In this document: positions 1-7,805 of the stretch, in pieces
Numbering within the stretch: position 1 is the first letter of the stretch
Layout of the letters: the number at the start of each line of letters is the position of its first letter
DNA from: Clostridia bacterium
GTDB taxonomy: Bacteria > Bacillota > Clostridia > UBA1212
Direction: 5' to 3'
NCBI GenBank assembly: GCA_017444825.1
Contig: JAFSVU010000011.1
Location: forward strand, 1-35,888
Length of the DNA: 35,888 nucleotides
Program-made: the position numbers and the translations under genes
The notes under the pieces: generated by a model
Seen by the model: only the letters and a program-made list of their open reading frames with translations
What the model was told of the DNA's origin: nothing
The model's database searches: none

Positions 1-114
1 GAAAGCAAGAAATCAACCAAAAAGAAGATCGTTGATTTTATGATGGATGTGGATCTCTTTAAAAAGTTGATTTATGAAACACTTCCTTCTGCCAAATTGA
101 GTGAGCTAAAGTGA
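1..114 (+). CDS. C-terminal fragment of an unidentified protein
   Basis: An open frame runs from the first base of the window to a TGA at 112-114 and encodes 37 residues, rich in lysine at the start and ending in LPSAKLSELK. The upstream part of the gene lies outside the window. It is more AT-rich than the genes that follow. I do not recognise the family from so short a tail. It is called as coding because the frame is open throughout and a promoter for the next gene follows shortly after its stop. It may still be a chance frame. Confidence 0.45.
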   Translation, partial: ESKKSTKKKIVDFMMDVDLFKKLIYETLPSAKLSELK

Positions 115-159
115 GACCTAATACATTAAGCGATTGCCCTGGATGATCCATGACGTTTA

Positions 160-188
160 TTGATATTTTGAGGGAAATGGGTTAAAAT
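160..188 (+). promoter_or_regulatory. Putative sigma-A promoter for the acidic membrane protein
   Basis: TTGATA (160-165) and TAAAAT (183-188) are separated by exactly 17 bp and lie about 75 bp upstream of the start at 265. This matches the housekeeping promoter pattern in five of six positions in each box. It sits between the stop of the partial upstream gene and the next gene, which supports independent transcription. Confidence 0.55.
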
Positions 189-264
189 CAAGAACGTACG
201 GCAATTCAATCCGCGGGCACAAGACCTGCGGGTAAGCGGATAAGCTTTTATGAAGGAGAAAAAT

Positions 265-1611
265 ATGGCTTTCGGCAAGAAAAATACCGAATCACCTGTA
301 CCGGATTTTCCCGAAGAGGACGAGGATCTGTTTGACCTCATTGTCGAGCTGGAAGACGGTGAAACGGGTGGCGCAGACGAGGAGACCACCGAATCGCCTG
401 CAGAGGCAGAAGTTACAGAAGAGGAAATAAACGAAGAGGAGACTGCTCCCGAGGAGGGCGAGATCCCGGAGGTCGAGACCCCGGAATATGAACCGGAATT
501 GGACGCGGATCCCGGCAAAGAGGAAAATGACGGCCTTTATTTCGGCGACCCTGAAGACGGCGAGCCCGAAGAAGACGCGGCTGAGGACGTGCCTGAGGAA
601 GCGGTTGAGCCGGAAGAAACCCTGCCGGAGGAGACTGTAGACGCCGAAGAGGCTGACGAAGAGGCCGGGTATACCGAAGAGGCGGAATACACCGAAGAGA
701 CGGTGGTGTTTGAAGAAGAGGGAGAGTCCGAAGAAGAGGTCCCGGAGTATTTCAAATACGAGGAAGAGGAGACCGGAGCGGATATCGACCCGAACTTTTT
801 CGACGAACAGCCTGTCTACGACAAGCCCCGGGAAGAGACGGCCAGAAGTCTTTTCAATGAGTCATATGACGCGGTCAGCGAGACCGATATGGATTATCCC
901 TGGGATGCAAGAGGAGAGCTTCGGATCACATCGGACGACGACGATTTTGAGGATGCAGACGGCACCCAGAACCAAAGAAACGGAAAAGAGATCCCCGAGA
1001 CCGACAAGGTCAAGGCTGAAAAGCTTGAAGACCTCATGCATCAGAGAGGCACAAGGCGCGCAGACTACGCAGCCGAAAAGCTTTCGGGCCTTCTTGGCAT
1101 AACCAAGGAAAGCGACACAAAATATGATTCCATTGCCGGCATGAAGCTTTCGGTCTGGGCAATGATCGTGCTGGCGGTGTACTTTATCGACGTGGTGCTG
1201 CTCAACGTAATCGTTTACAAGGCGATCTACCGTCTGGTGGAGGGCATCATGAAGGTCGTGGGATCGGAGTCCCTCAAGCTCGACACCGCAGGCTCCCAGA
1301 CGCTTTACACCATCATTTCATGCGCCATAGCGTTTATTTTCGGAGGTCTTCTGATATTGGCGCTGGGCAAGGTCACCGAGGCCCTTCTCAAACAGCTGGG
1401 TACGAAGAACAGCAGCGCCCTTATCTCCAAGTCCCTCTTGGCGCTTATGGTACTGTTTGTTTTCATAGGTCTGATCGTTATGATAGCCACCCGCTCCGGC
1501 CCTCTCAGCCTGGTTGCCTACAGATGGATCGGCCCATTCCTCGCCTATGCCGGCGGCCTCGTGTTCTTCACATTGTCGAACATCGGAAAAAACAAGGCCA
1601 AAAAGCAGTAA
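265..1611 (+). CDS. Acidic, low-complexity protein with C-terminal four-helix membrane domain
   Basis: 448-residue protein. I chose the ATG at 265 because AAGGAG (253-258) sits 6 nt upstream; an in-frame ATG five codons earlier has no such site. Residues 1 to about 250 are dominated by Glu and Asp with Pro, Thr and Ala (runs such as EEEGESEEEVPEYF), so this part is almost certainly disordered and strongly negative. After a short basic linker (MHQRGTRRADYAAEKL) come four hydrophobic segments at roughly residues 296-322, 347-370, 390-410 and 419-441, with a Lys-rich end (KNKAKKQ). No enzyme motif is visible. The layout suggests a polytopic membrane anchor presenting a long acidic arm, most likely cytoplasmic because no signal peptide precedes the arm. 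Family and function are unknown to me. It is monocistronic by position, followed by the infC promoter. Confidence 0.85.
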   Translation: MAFGKKNTESPVPDFPEEDEDLFDLIVELEDGETGGADEETTESPAEAEVTEEEINEEETAPEEGEIPEVETPEYEPELDADPGKEENDGLYFGDPEDGEPEEDAAEDVPEEAVEPEETLPEETVDAEEADEEAGYTEEAEYTEETVVFEEEGESEEEVPEYFKYEEEETGADIDPNFFDEQPVYDKPREETARSLFNESYDAVSETDMDYPWDARGELRITSDDDDFEDADGTQNQRNGKEIPETDKVKAEKLEDLMHQRGTRRADYAAEKLSGLLGITKESDTKYDSIAGMKLSVWAMIVLAVYFIDVVLLNVIVYKAIYRLVEGIMKVVGSESLKLDTAGSQTLYTIISCAIAFIFGGLLILALGKVTEALLKQLGTKNSSALISKSLLALMVLFVFIGLIVMIATRSGPLSLVAYRWIGPFLAYAGGLVFFTLSNIGKNKAKKQ

Positions 1612-1683
1612 ACGATCAATAAAATAACCAATGTCAAACAGCTGTCGGACCGCCGCAATGTGGATCGATCTTAAAAAAAGTCC

Positions 1684-1712
1684 TTGACATGGGTATTTTT
1701 TTGAGTTATCAT
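1684..1712 (+). promoter_or_regulatory. Putative sigma-A promoter of the infC-rpmI-rplT operon
   Basis: A perfect TTGACA (1684-1689), a 17-bp spacer and TATCAT (1707-1712). The predicted transcript starts near 1719 and carries a leader of about 135 nt before infC, as expected for an operon controlled at the RNA level. Confidence 0.75.
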
Positions 1713-1718
1713 TACACG

Positions 1719-1832
1719 GCAATAAAGCAGAAGTGCAGCTTCTCACCTTGGTCGCAGGCGCGGGCGGGTCAATAACGGCTTAAGATTTAAGTGTGCTGCA
1801 GAACTGATTTTTTTGCGACACACTTTATTTTT
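1719..1832 (+). promoter_or_regulatory. Probable ribosomal protein L20 leader with attenuator
   Basis: The infC leader holds a hairpin AGAAG/CTTCT (1729-1743) followed by the CTCACCTTGG element that I associate with Firmicutes L20 leaders. It ends in an intrinsic-terminator-like stem, AAGTGTG (1789-1795) with CACACTT (1819-1825), followed by TATTTTT. In Bacillota, L20 binds such a leader and promotes premature termination to balance infC-rpmI-rplT expression. The position, the terminator and the gene order support this assignment; the Rfam L20_leader covariance model was not run. Confidence 0.65.
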
Positions 1833-1852
1833 ACTCACGGAGGTGTTGCGTC

Positions 1853-2365
1853 ATAGCAAAGGATGATTTACAGGTTAACGAAGAGATAACCGCAAAAGAA
1901 GTGCGCCTGATTGATGAAAAAGGCACTATGGCGGGTATTGTGGATATTGATACTGCGCTCAAGTACGCAGAGGATAAGAACCTTGATTTGGTTAACATTG
2001 CGCCTACGGCGAATCCTCCTGTGTGCAAAGTGATTGATTACAACAAGTACATATTTGATCTTAACAAAAAGGAAAAGGACGCCCGCAGAAACCAGAAGGT
2101 CATTGAAGTAAAGGAAGTCAGACTGTCGCCCGGAATCGACGATCACGATCTTAATACAAAGATCAAGAACGCCATTGGTTTCTTAAAGGACGGCGATAAA
2201 GTCATGGCCGTGGTAAGATTCAAAGGGAGAGAAATGAGCCGTACCTCCTCAGGCGAAGAGGTAATAAACAAATTTGCTGAAGGTGTTGCCGAAGTCGGTG
2301 TTATGGATAAGAAGCCGAAGCTGGAAGGCCGCAGAATGTCAGTAATAATCTCACCCAAGAAATAA
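1853..2365 (+). CDS. infC: Translation initiation factor IF-3 (rare ATA start)
   Basis: 170-residue IF-3, the normal length. It binds the 30S subunit and checks the initiator tRNA and start codon. The N-terminal domain (about residues 5-75) carries the family pattern VNEEITAKEVRLIDEKG and the linker KKEKDARRNQK; the C-terminal domain ends EGRRMSVIISPKK. The first in-frame ATG is at 1922, which would remove part of the N domain, so translation must begin earlier. GGAGGTG (1839-1845) lies 7 nt before an in-frame ATA at 1853, giving the expected beginning (ATA)-AKDDLQVNEEI; no ATG, GTG or TTG lies in frame with that site. Use of ATT, ATC or ATA as infC start codon is known and allows IF-3 to repress its own translation. 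First gene of the operon with rpmI and rplT. Confidence 0.95.
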   Translation: MAKDDLQVNEEITAKEVRLIDEKGTMAGIVDIDTALKYAEDKNLDLVNIAPTANPPVCKVIDYNKYIFDLNKKEKDARRNQKVIEVKEVRLSPGIDDHDLNTKIKNAIGFLKDGDKVMAVVRFKGREMSRTSSGEEVINKFAEGVAEVGVMDKKPKLEGRRMSVIISPKK

Positions 2366-2445
2366 AACGATGCTCCGAAGGAGCAAATACAAGACCGTGC
2401 AGTGCGGCAGATACTGCCCGGGATTCGAAAGGAAGATGTTTCACT

Positions 2446-2643
2446 ATGCCAAAGTTAAAAACACACAGTGCTTCTAAGAAGCGATTCAGGATCACCGCGA
2501 ACGGAAAAGTCAAGATGAGCCACGCCTTCAGACGTCACAGACTCGTCACAAAAGACAGAAAAGTTAAGAAGCAGCACAGAGAGAGCCTCTATGCGGCAGA
2601 CGCCAATGCAGCTACAGTTCGCAAGATGCTGCCGTACGTTTGA
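2446..2643 (+). CDS. rpmI: 50S ribosomal protein L35 (bL35)
   Basis: 65 residues, the usual size of bL35. It has the family start MPKLKTHSASKKRF and a highly basic body (HAFRRHRLVTKDRKVKKQHR). It lies 80 bp after infC and 19 bp before rplT, the standard infC-rpmI-rplT order. The 80-bp gap to infC contains a small hairpin (GCTCC-GAA-GGAGC, near 2372-2384) and a GGAAG ribosome-binding site. Expression is expected to follow the operon leader through L20. Confidence 0.97.
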   Translation: MPKLKTHSASKKRFRITANGKVKMSHAFRRHRLVTKDRKVKKQHRESLYAADANAATVRKMLPYV

Positions 2644-2662
2644 TTCGGGGAGGTACTGAGAA

Positions 2663-3010
2663 ATGGGAAGAGTTAAAAATTCAGTTGCTACAAGAGCAAG
2701 ACGCAAAAAAGTTATAAAGCTGGCTAAAGGCTATTTCGGAAGAAAGAGCACAGTTTTTAAGACAGCCAACCAGGCAGTTATCAGATCCGCAAACTACGCT
2801 TACCGCGACAGAAGACAGAAGAAGAGAGATTTCAGAAAGCTCTGGATCACAAGGATCAACGCAGCCGCCAGAATGAACGGCACCACCTACAGCCGTCTTA
2901 TGAACGACCTTAAGAAGAGCGGCATCGCACTTGACAGAAAGATTCTCGCCGATATGGCAGTTTACGATAAGGAAGGCTTTGCAAAGCTCGTAGCGCAGGT
3001 CAAAGCTTGA
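2663..3010 (+). CDS. rplT: 50S ribosomal protein L20 (bL20)
   Basis: 115 residues, typical for bL20. The basic N-terminal extension ([28 protein letters not shown]) threads into 23S rRNA early in 50S assembly, and the globular C-terminal part ([20 protein letters not shown]) follows. GGGGAGG lies 10 nt upstream of the ATG. As last gene of the operon it encodes the likely effector of the leader upstream of infC. A strong terminator follows immediately. Confidence 0.97.
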   Translation: MGRVKNSVATRARRKKVIKLAKGYFGRKSTVFKTANQAVIRSANYAYRDRRQKKRDFRKLWITRINAAARMNGTTYSRLMNDLKKSGIALDRKILADMAVYDKEGFAKLVAQVKA

Positions 3011-3023
3011 TCGGTCAATTGAT

Positions 3024-3066
3024 ACGCAGAATGGCTTCGTAAAAGGCGCTGTTCTGCGTTTTTTCT
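3024..3066 (+). terminator. Intrinsic terminator after rplT
   Basis: ACGCAGAA (3024-3031) pairs perfectly with TTCTGCGT (3052-3059), followed by a T run (TTTTTTC). It closes the ribosomal protein operon. The next gene begins only 17 bp later with no clear promoter between, so some readthrough is likely. Confidence 0.85.
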
Positions 3067-3082
3067 TTGGTTACAGGTAAAA

Positions 3083-3874
3083 ATGGTCATAACAAGCACA
3101 AAAAACGAACAGGTCCGGGCTTTGAAAAAGCTGGAGCTCCGCAAGTACCGGGAGGAGACCGGGTCTTTCTTTATGGAGGGGCCCCACGGTGTCCTCGAGG
3201 GACTTCAGAACGGGGCGAGGCTTTTGAGGCTTGTCGTCGATGCCGATACGGCGGATGATGAGTGCAAAAGGCTTGCGGAGAAGGCTTACAGGGAGAACGT
3301 TCCGGTGACAGAGCTTTCCGCCCAGGTGTTCAGGTTCGTGTGCGACACCGAGACTCCACAGGGGGTCGGGGGTGTTTTTGAGCTTCCGAAGCCCTTTGAC
3401 GTGAGCAGGGGAGAATGTGTACTGCTGCTGGAAAACCTCCAGAACCCGGGCAACATGGGCACCATTTTGAGGACCGCGGATGCGGCGGGCTTTTCGGGGG
3501 TCATCTGCTCAAAGGGATGTGTCGACGTGTACAACCCCAAGACCGTGAGATCCACCTCAGGCTCTCTTTTCAGAATTCCGGTTAACCAAAGCAAAAGCGG
3601 CGGGCCCGAGATCGCTATAGCCCTTAAGGCGAAAGGCTTCAGGGTAGTGGCGGCCCATCCCCGCGGCGGAGTAAGTTACATAAACGAGGCTTTTCAGGGC
3701 AGGATCTGCATCGTTATCGGCAATGAAGCAAACGGCGTTTCAAAAGAGATGCTTGATGCGTGCGACGGATCGGTCACGATCCCTATGCCCGGCGGTGCGG
3801 AGTCGCTGAACGCCTCAGTTGCGGCGGCACTAATGATATATGAGGTCGCCAGAAAAAAAGGCAGGCTGGAGTAA
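3083..3874 (+). CDS. TrmH (SpoU) family RNA 2'-O-ribose methyltransferase
   Basis: 263 residues. The N-terminal part (residues 1 to about 95, starting [15 protein letters not shown] and containing FFMEG) resembles the substrate-binding domain of SpoU methylases. The C-terminal SPOUT knot domain has the three classical motifs: [19 protein letters not shown] with the N/R pair of motif 1, [10 protein letters not shown] of motif 2, and [17 protein letters not shown] of motif 3. It transfers a methyl group from SAM to a ribose 2'-OH in rRNA or tRNA. The target nucleotide cannot be told from sequence. B. subtilis has a similar gene (ysgA) close to its infC-rpmI-rplT operon, so the neighbourhood is conserved. 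The stop overlaps the untranslated leader of the next gene with a 25-bp gap, suggesting one operon through 6414. Confidence 0.92.
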   Translation: MVITSTKNEQVRALKKLELRKYREETGSFFMEGPHGVLEGLQNGARLLRLVVDADTADDECKRLAEKAYRENVPVTELSAQVFRFVCDTETPQGVGGVFELPKPFDVSRGECVLLLENLQNPGNMGTILRTADAAGFSGVICSKGCVDVYNPKTVRSTSGSLFRIPVNQSKSGGPEIAIALKAKGFRVVAAHPRGGVSYINEAFQGRICIVIGNEANGVSKEMLDACDGSVTIPMPGGAESLNASVAAALMIYEVARKKGRLE

Positions 3875-3899
3875 GGGCCTGCGGAAAGAAGGAGAAAAA

Positions 3900-4403
3900 A
3901 TGGGATTATTGGCAATTTGGCAGGAAAATCTTGATGAAAGCCGTTTCAGCAAACAGCAGATCGACTCATTCATAAAGGATTACTTTGACAAGGAAGAGGC
4001 GGCTTACGCAAAAATTCTTGCGGCAGGCGAGAACAAGATCGAAGGCACAGTGGAGGAAATTGGCGAGAAATATTCGCTGGCTCCCACTGAAGTTGCGGCA
4101 TTTATCGACGGTATCAACACCTCCCTCGAGGAGCAGATCGACGTTGACGCCCTGGAAGAGGACACCGCGGTGACACTTTCCATCGTCTGGGAAAAGCTTT
4201 ACTACAACATGTGCAAGGCAAAGGCGCCCTGGCTCTATGAGCTCAAGGAGTGGGACGGTATTTTCGACGCCGACAAGCGCATGGAGATCAGAAACCAATA
4301 CAAAAAGGACATGCAGGCCGTCAGCCACAAGGTGGGCCGCAACGATCCCTGCCCCTGCGGAAGCGGTAAAAAGTACAAGAACTGCTGCGGAAAAGATCTG
4401 TAA
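3900..4403 (+). CDS. SEC-C domain protein (C-terminal zinc motif)
   Basis: 167 residues. The ATG at 3900 is preceded by GAAGGAG at a good distance; an in-frame upstream ATG lies inside the methylase gene and is rejected. Residues 1 to about 140 are a mostly helical, charged region without a family I can name. Residues about 143-162 form a SEC-C zinc motif, [20 protein letters not shown], the same module found at the C terminus of SecA. In other small SEC-C proteins the motif binds zinc and helps protein or ribosome interactions. Function beyond that is not inferable. It lies between the rRNA methylase and a phosphatase in a tight run of genes. Confidence 0.85.
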   Translation: MGLLAIWQENLDESRFSKQQIDSFIKDYFDKEEAAYAKILAAGENKIEGTVEEIGEKYSLAPTEVAAFIDGINTSLEEQIDVDALEEDTAVTLSIVWEKLYYNMCKAKAPWLYELKEWDGIFDADKRMEIRNQYKKDMQAVSHKVGRNDPCPCGSGKKYKNCCGKDL

Positions 4404-4428
4404 ACAGAAACCATAAAAGGGCTGCAAA

Positions 4429-5238
4429 ATGAAATTTCAAAACCAAAGGATCATAGAGACGATCCGCGAGGCCTCTAAAATAATGACTGCGGCGCCAAGG
4501 GGCTGCCCCGAGGAGCTGATCCACCAAAAGGGCGGCACCTTTAACTATGTGACCGAGTACGACGTTGCGGTCCAGCGCTTCCTCGAGGAGAAGCTGCTTG
4601 AGATAATTCCCGGAGCGAAATTCCTTGCGGAGGAAGAGGGCGAGGACAAGAGGGTCATTGGCGAGGGGTACACCTTCATAATCGATCCCATTGACGGCAC
4701 CAGCAATTTCATCCACGGTCTGGGCGAGTCCGGCATATCGGTGGCGCTTTTGAAAGACAAAGAGCCGGTGTTCGGCGCTGTGTATCTGCCTTTTGCGGAC
4801 GAGATGTTTGCGGCGGAGGCGGGAGGCGGAGCTTTCCTGAACGACAGGCCCATACACGTGAGCGGTCTTCCTCTTGAGAAGGGGCTTGCGCTTTTCGGGA
4901 CGTCACCTTATATGCGCGACAGGCTGTGCGAAGCGACAATGGACCTCATGCGGGGACTGTTTATGCACTCCGTTGACGTGAGGCGGTTCGGTGCGGCTTC
5001 TGCGGACCTTTGCTACGTCGCCTGCGGAAGGGCGACCGCTTTCTGCGAGATGTCCTTATCGCCCTGGGACCACGCTGCCGGAGACCTGATCGTAAAAGAA
5101 GCGGGTGGCTCGGTGACTCAGTTTGACGGGTCAGACCAGATATACGAACGCAACTGCTCGATGGTGGCAACAAACATGGCGGCAAAGGAGCAGGTTCTTG
5201 AGATCTGCCGCAAAATTGCGGAAAAGTACGATCTGTAA
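4429..5238 (+). CDS. Inositol monophosphatase family protein
   Basis: 269 residues, the normal length. Metal-dependent phosphatase of the IMPase/SuhB/CysQ group. Visible motifs: FLAEEEGED around residue 65 (metal-binding Glu), IDPIDGTSNFIHG around residues 85-95 (the DPIDGTxN signature), and SPWDHAAGDLIVKEAGG around 212-228 (the WDxAAG signature). The substrate may be inositol phosphate, 3'-phosphoadenosine 5'-phosphate or fructose-1,6-bisphosphate; these cannot be separated here. It lies 25 bp after the SEC-C gene and 27 bp before the propeller glycosidase-like gene. Confidence 0.93.
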   Translation: MKFQNQRIIETIREASKIMTAAPRGCPEELIHQKGGTFNYVTEYDVAVQRFLEEKLLEIIPGAKFLAEEEGEDKRVIGEGYTFIIDPIDGTSNFIHGLGESGISVALLKDKEPVFGAVYLPFADEMFAAEAGGGAFLNDRPIHVSGLPLEKGLALFGTSPYMRDRLCEATMDLMRGLFMHSVDVRRFGAASADLCYVACGRATAFCEMSLSPWDHAAGDLIVKEAGGSVTQFDGSDQIYERNCSMVATNMAAKEQVLEICRKIAEKYDL

Positions 5239-5265
5239 CGCAGCAGGCGAAAGGCGGAAAACACC

Positions 5266-6414
5266 ATGGCCGGAGAACTCACACCTTTCCTCAAACAATA
5301 CTTTGACGTTAAGACCAGGCTTTCTAAGTTCATGCTGAAGGATGACTTTGAGACGAAGAAGACGGTCTCGATAATCGAGGTGCTTCTCGACAGGGCGCTG
5401 AACGTATATGCGGGTGCGTCCACGGAGGGAAGATTCGGTACTGCGCCGGGCCACACTCTCGAAAATTACTTCGGCAGGGCGGTCTCGTACCTTGAGGAGC
5501 TTGAAAGAGGCGGGTTTCCGCTAAAGGGCAGGTGGACGGAGCCGGGAATGGCTGTGGTGGACCACTGCTTCGTAGAAAAGGACGGAAAGCTGCACCTTTT
5601 TTACAACAGGGACCACATTGGTTATGAGTGGGATCTTATGCCCGCCAATACCATTGGCCATGCAGTGACGGAGGACCTGAAAAACTGGACGGTGGAGACG
5701 CCGGTGATCTCTGCGGACAAGGACCTTTTTGAGGACTACCAGGTCTGGTCGCCGGGGATTGCGGAAAAGGACGGCGTGTACTACATGTACTACACCGGGG
5801 TGAATATAAATGCGTGCCAGGCGATATGTCTTGCGACTTCAAAAGATCTCTATAAATGGGAAAAATACGAGGGCGGACCTGTGGTGAGGCCCGGAAGCTG
5901 GGGGCATTGGCGTGAGGACAGCTGGTCCGACTGCCGCGACTCTATGGTTTTCGTTGACGGTGACGGTACGGCGTATATGTATTACTGCACCTCCGCGGAG
6001 ATCGACGGAAGGTTCGGCCCTGCGGTGGGGATAGCTTCCTCGAAAGACATGATACACTGGGAGGACAGGGGCGCCTACAGGTTTGAGATCTGCGACGTGT
6101 CTCTTGAATCGCCGTTCGTTATGAAGAAAAGCGGGAGGTACTACATGTTCTACACGAACTGCAGCCACGGCACTGCCTACGCGATATCGGATGACCCCGT
6201 GAAGGGCTGGAAAAGCCTCGGAATGCTGATACCCTGGACCGTAAAGCCCCTCTGCCCCGCCAATGTACCCTCCTGCGCGGAGGTTTTCCGGTTCAAAAAC
6301 CAATGGTACATATCAAGCTGCCTGAGAGAACCCGGCTGCGAGCAGTATCTGGAGATATTCGAGATCGAATGGACTGACGACGGAGAAGTCATACCGGGAA
6401 AAAGAGTTGAGTAA
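5266..6414 (+). CDS. Five-bladed beta-propeller glycosidase-like protein (GH32/43/68/130 type)
   Basis: 382 residues with no signal peptide, so cytoplasmic. Repeated blade-like strings fit the five-bladed propeller of GH43, GH32 and related clans: DGKLHLFYNRDH, EDLKNWTVETPVI, YQVWSPGIAEKDGVYYMYYTGVN, SKDLYKWEKYEGGPV, DGTAYMYYCTSA, SKDMIHWEDRG, SLESPFVMKKSGRYYMFYT. The acidic residues in DYQVWSPG and SLESPFV are in places where this superfamily keeps catalytic or transition-state residues. The first 75 residues are helical and unlike a propeller. Exact substrate family is not assigned. Last gene of the run starting at 3083; a terminator follows. Confidence 0.82.
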   Translation: MAGELTPFLKQYFDVKTRLSKFMLKDDFETKKTVSIIEVLLDRALNVYAGASTEGRFGTAPGHTLENYFGRAVSYLEELERGGFPLKGRWTEPGMAVVDHCFVEKDGKLHLFYNRDHIGYEWDLMPANTIGHAVTEDLKNWTVETPVISADKDLFEDYQVWSPGIAEKDGVYYMYYTGVNINACQAICLATSKDLYKWEKYEGGPVVRPGSWGHWREDSWSDCRDSMVFVDGDGTAYMYYCTSAEIDGRFGPAVGIASSKDMIHWEDRGAYRFEICDVSLESPFVMKKSGRYYMFYTNCSHGTAYAISDDPVKGWKSLGMLIPWTVKPLCPANVPSCAEVFRFKNQWYISSCLREPGCEQYLEIFEIEWTDDGEVIPGKRVE

Positions 6415-6443
6415 AAACAGGAATAAATGTGAGTATTAAAATT

Positions 6444-6480
6444 GCGGGCCCGCTTTTCGGACCCGCTGATTTTATTAAAA
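6444..6480. terminator. Bidirectional terminator between convergent genes
   Basis: GCGGGCCCG (6444-6452) pairs with CGGACCCGC (6458-6466) apart from one mismatch. T-rich sequence follows on the plus strand and A-rich sequence precedes it, so it can stop transcription from both sides. It separates the plus-strand run ending at 6414 from the minus-strand gene ending at 6475. Confidence 0.7.
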
Positions 6481-6813
6481 AATGGATTTAAATATTTTGC
6501 TTCCGAGCTTTGAGAGGACGCCGGATCCCGGACCCCTCAGACGGTTGGATCTCGAACCGGTGGCGTATCCGATGAGACCGCTGGCAACGCTGCCGACAAT
6601 GGTCCCGATGAGCTGCATGTTCTGCTGCCGCTCTGCGGCCTCTCTTCTTTCTTTTTCGGCTTCGGCTTCCTGCTGCCTTCTCAGCTCCGCTTCCTTTTGA
6701 AGGCGTGCTTTTTCGGAGGCCACTGTGGGTCCCAGGGGAGCGCCGCAGCAAGGGCATATGCAGTTGTCACCGATTTCGACATAAGAGTCACAGTAATTGC
6801 AAATCAGTTTCAT
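6475..6813 (-). CDS. Small zinc-ribbon, coiled-coil, glycine-zipper protein
   Basis: 112 residues. I place the start at 6813 because AAAGGAGG (complement of 6823-6830) lies at proper distance; an upstream in-frame ATG has no such site. Order of parts: zinc ribbon MKLICNYCDSYVEIGDNCICPCCGAPLG with two CxxC pairs in the first 25 residues; a Glu/Arg/Gln-rich helix (about residues 32-64); a glycine-zipper-like hydrophobic stretch LIGTIVGSVASGLIGYATG (about 68-88); and a basic tail. This layout suggests a metal-binding sensor or adaptor that inserts in or sticks to a membrane. No family name is certain. It has its own promoter and stands alone, divergent from the sugar isomerase gene. Confidence 0.82.
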   Translation of the reverse strand: MKLICNYCDSYVEIGDNCICPCCGAPLGPTVASEKARLQKEAELRRQQEAEAEKERREAAERQQNMQLIGTIVGSVASGLIGYATGSRSNRLRGPGSGVLSKLGSKIFKSIF

Positions 6814-6864
6814 CTCAAACCAGCCTCCTTTGACAGATATGCGGGGCACTTTGCCCGAGTGGAT

Positions 6865-6893
6865 ATTGTACTACTTTCAATGCTTGATTACAA
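6865..6893 (-). promoter_or_regulatory. Putative promoter of the zinc-ribbon gene
   Basis: Read on the minus strand: TTGTAA (complement of 6888-6893), 17-bp spacer, TACAAT (complement of 6865-6870). It lies about 50 bp upstream of the start at 6813. Confidence 0.55.
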
Positions 6894-6913
6894 TTGAATT
6901 CGAAACCGCAGAC

Positions 6914-6942
6914 TTGCCGAAACCGGTCATTTGGGGTAAAAT
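6914..6942 (+). promoter_or_regulatory. Putative promoter of the 6977-11334 genes
   Basis: TTGCCG (6914-6919), 17-bp spacer, TAAAAT (6937-6942), about 35 bp before the ATG at 6977. The -35 box is weak. It is back to back with the minus-strand promoter at 6865-6893. Confidence 0.4.
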
Positions 6943-6976
6943 ATGAGGGCCTAATAAACCAAAGGGAGCGAAGACT

Positions 6977-7759
6977 ATGATAATCGGAACCTGCGGAGCC
7001 TGGGACGAGGGCTCGCTGAGAAAAATCAGGGATCACGGCTGCGGCTGTGTCGAGCCGCCGCTCTTTCTTGTCGCAAAAGACAGCGACGAAAAGCTTAAAA
7101 GATCCAGGGAAGTGTGCGAAGAGATCGGGCTTAAGTGCCTGACGTTTAACGGCATGCTTACGGGCGAGATGATGCTCCTTGGCGGAAGACCCTGTTACGG
7201 GCCACTGGAGGAATATCTCGACAAGGCTCTTGCCAAGGCGTCCATCCTTGGCGGAAATATTATTGTGCTTGGCTGCGGACACCAGCGGACCAGGCCCGAA
7301 GGCATGGACGTTGAGACAGCCACCGGAAGATTCTGCGATATCTTAAGAGACTTGGTGCTGCCTGTCGCCAAAAGCCGCGGCTTTACGGTGGCCATAGAGG
7401 AGCTTCGCAAAGAAGAGTGCAACTTCATAAACTCCGCGAAAGAGGCTTATGAGATAGTAAAAAAGATTGGCGACGGTTCGCTGAAGCTTCACATTGATTA
7501 TTTTCACACCATGCTGGGCGGGGCCACCCTAGAGGAGATAGCGTCCTACGGCGATGCCATTGCCCACGTGCATCTATCCAGCCTCAAACACTTCAGGGAA
7601 TTCCCCAAAAAGGATGACGTGGAGGAATTCGTCGGGCTGAGAAAGGCCCTTGAAAAAGCGGGCTATAGCGGCGCTGCCACCTTTGAGGGCGTTATGCCCG
7701 GGGACTACTGGGAGACCCTTAAGGAAGCCGTGGAGACCATGCGGGCCGCGGGATATTGA
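6977..7759 (+). CDS. Xylose-isomerase-like TIM barrel protein (sugar phosphate isomerase/epimerase family)
   Basis: 260 residues. Sequence features fit the AP endonuclease 2 / sugar isomerase TIM barrel: GGNIIVLGCGHQRT in a central strand, FTVAIEELRKEECNFINSAKEAYEIV where an acidic metal ligand (Glu) is expected, LKLHIDYFHTMLGG with Asp and His ligands, and IAHVHLSSLKHFREFP with a further His pair, then AATFEGVMPGDY near the end with a final Glu. These are the usual divalent-metal positions of ketose epimerases and isomerases. The substrate is unknown. GGGAG lies 9 nt before the ATG. First of three genes probably cotranscribed with the radical SAM and YfhO-type genes. Confidence 0.85.
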   Translation: MIIGTCGAWDEGSLRKIRDHGCGCVEPPLFLVAKDSDEKLKRSREVCEEIGLKCLTFNGMLTGEMMLLGGRPCYGPLEEYLDKALAKASILGGNIIVLGCGHQRTRPEGMDVETATGRFCDILRDLVLPVAKSRGFTVAIEELRKEECNFINSAKEAYEIVKKIGDGSLKLHIDYFHTMLGGATLEEIASYGDAIAHVHLSSLKHFREFPKKDDVEEFVGLRKALEKAGYSGAATFEGVMPGDYWETLKEAVETMRAAGY

Positions 7760-7805
7760 TATTGGTTATTGTTTACGATGACGGAAAGACCTTGAAAGGG
7801 GTTAA

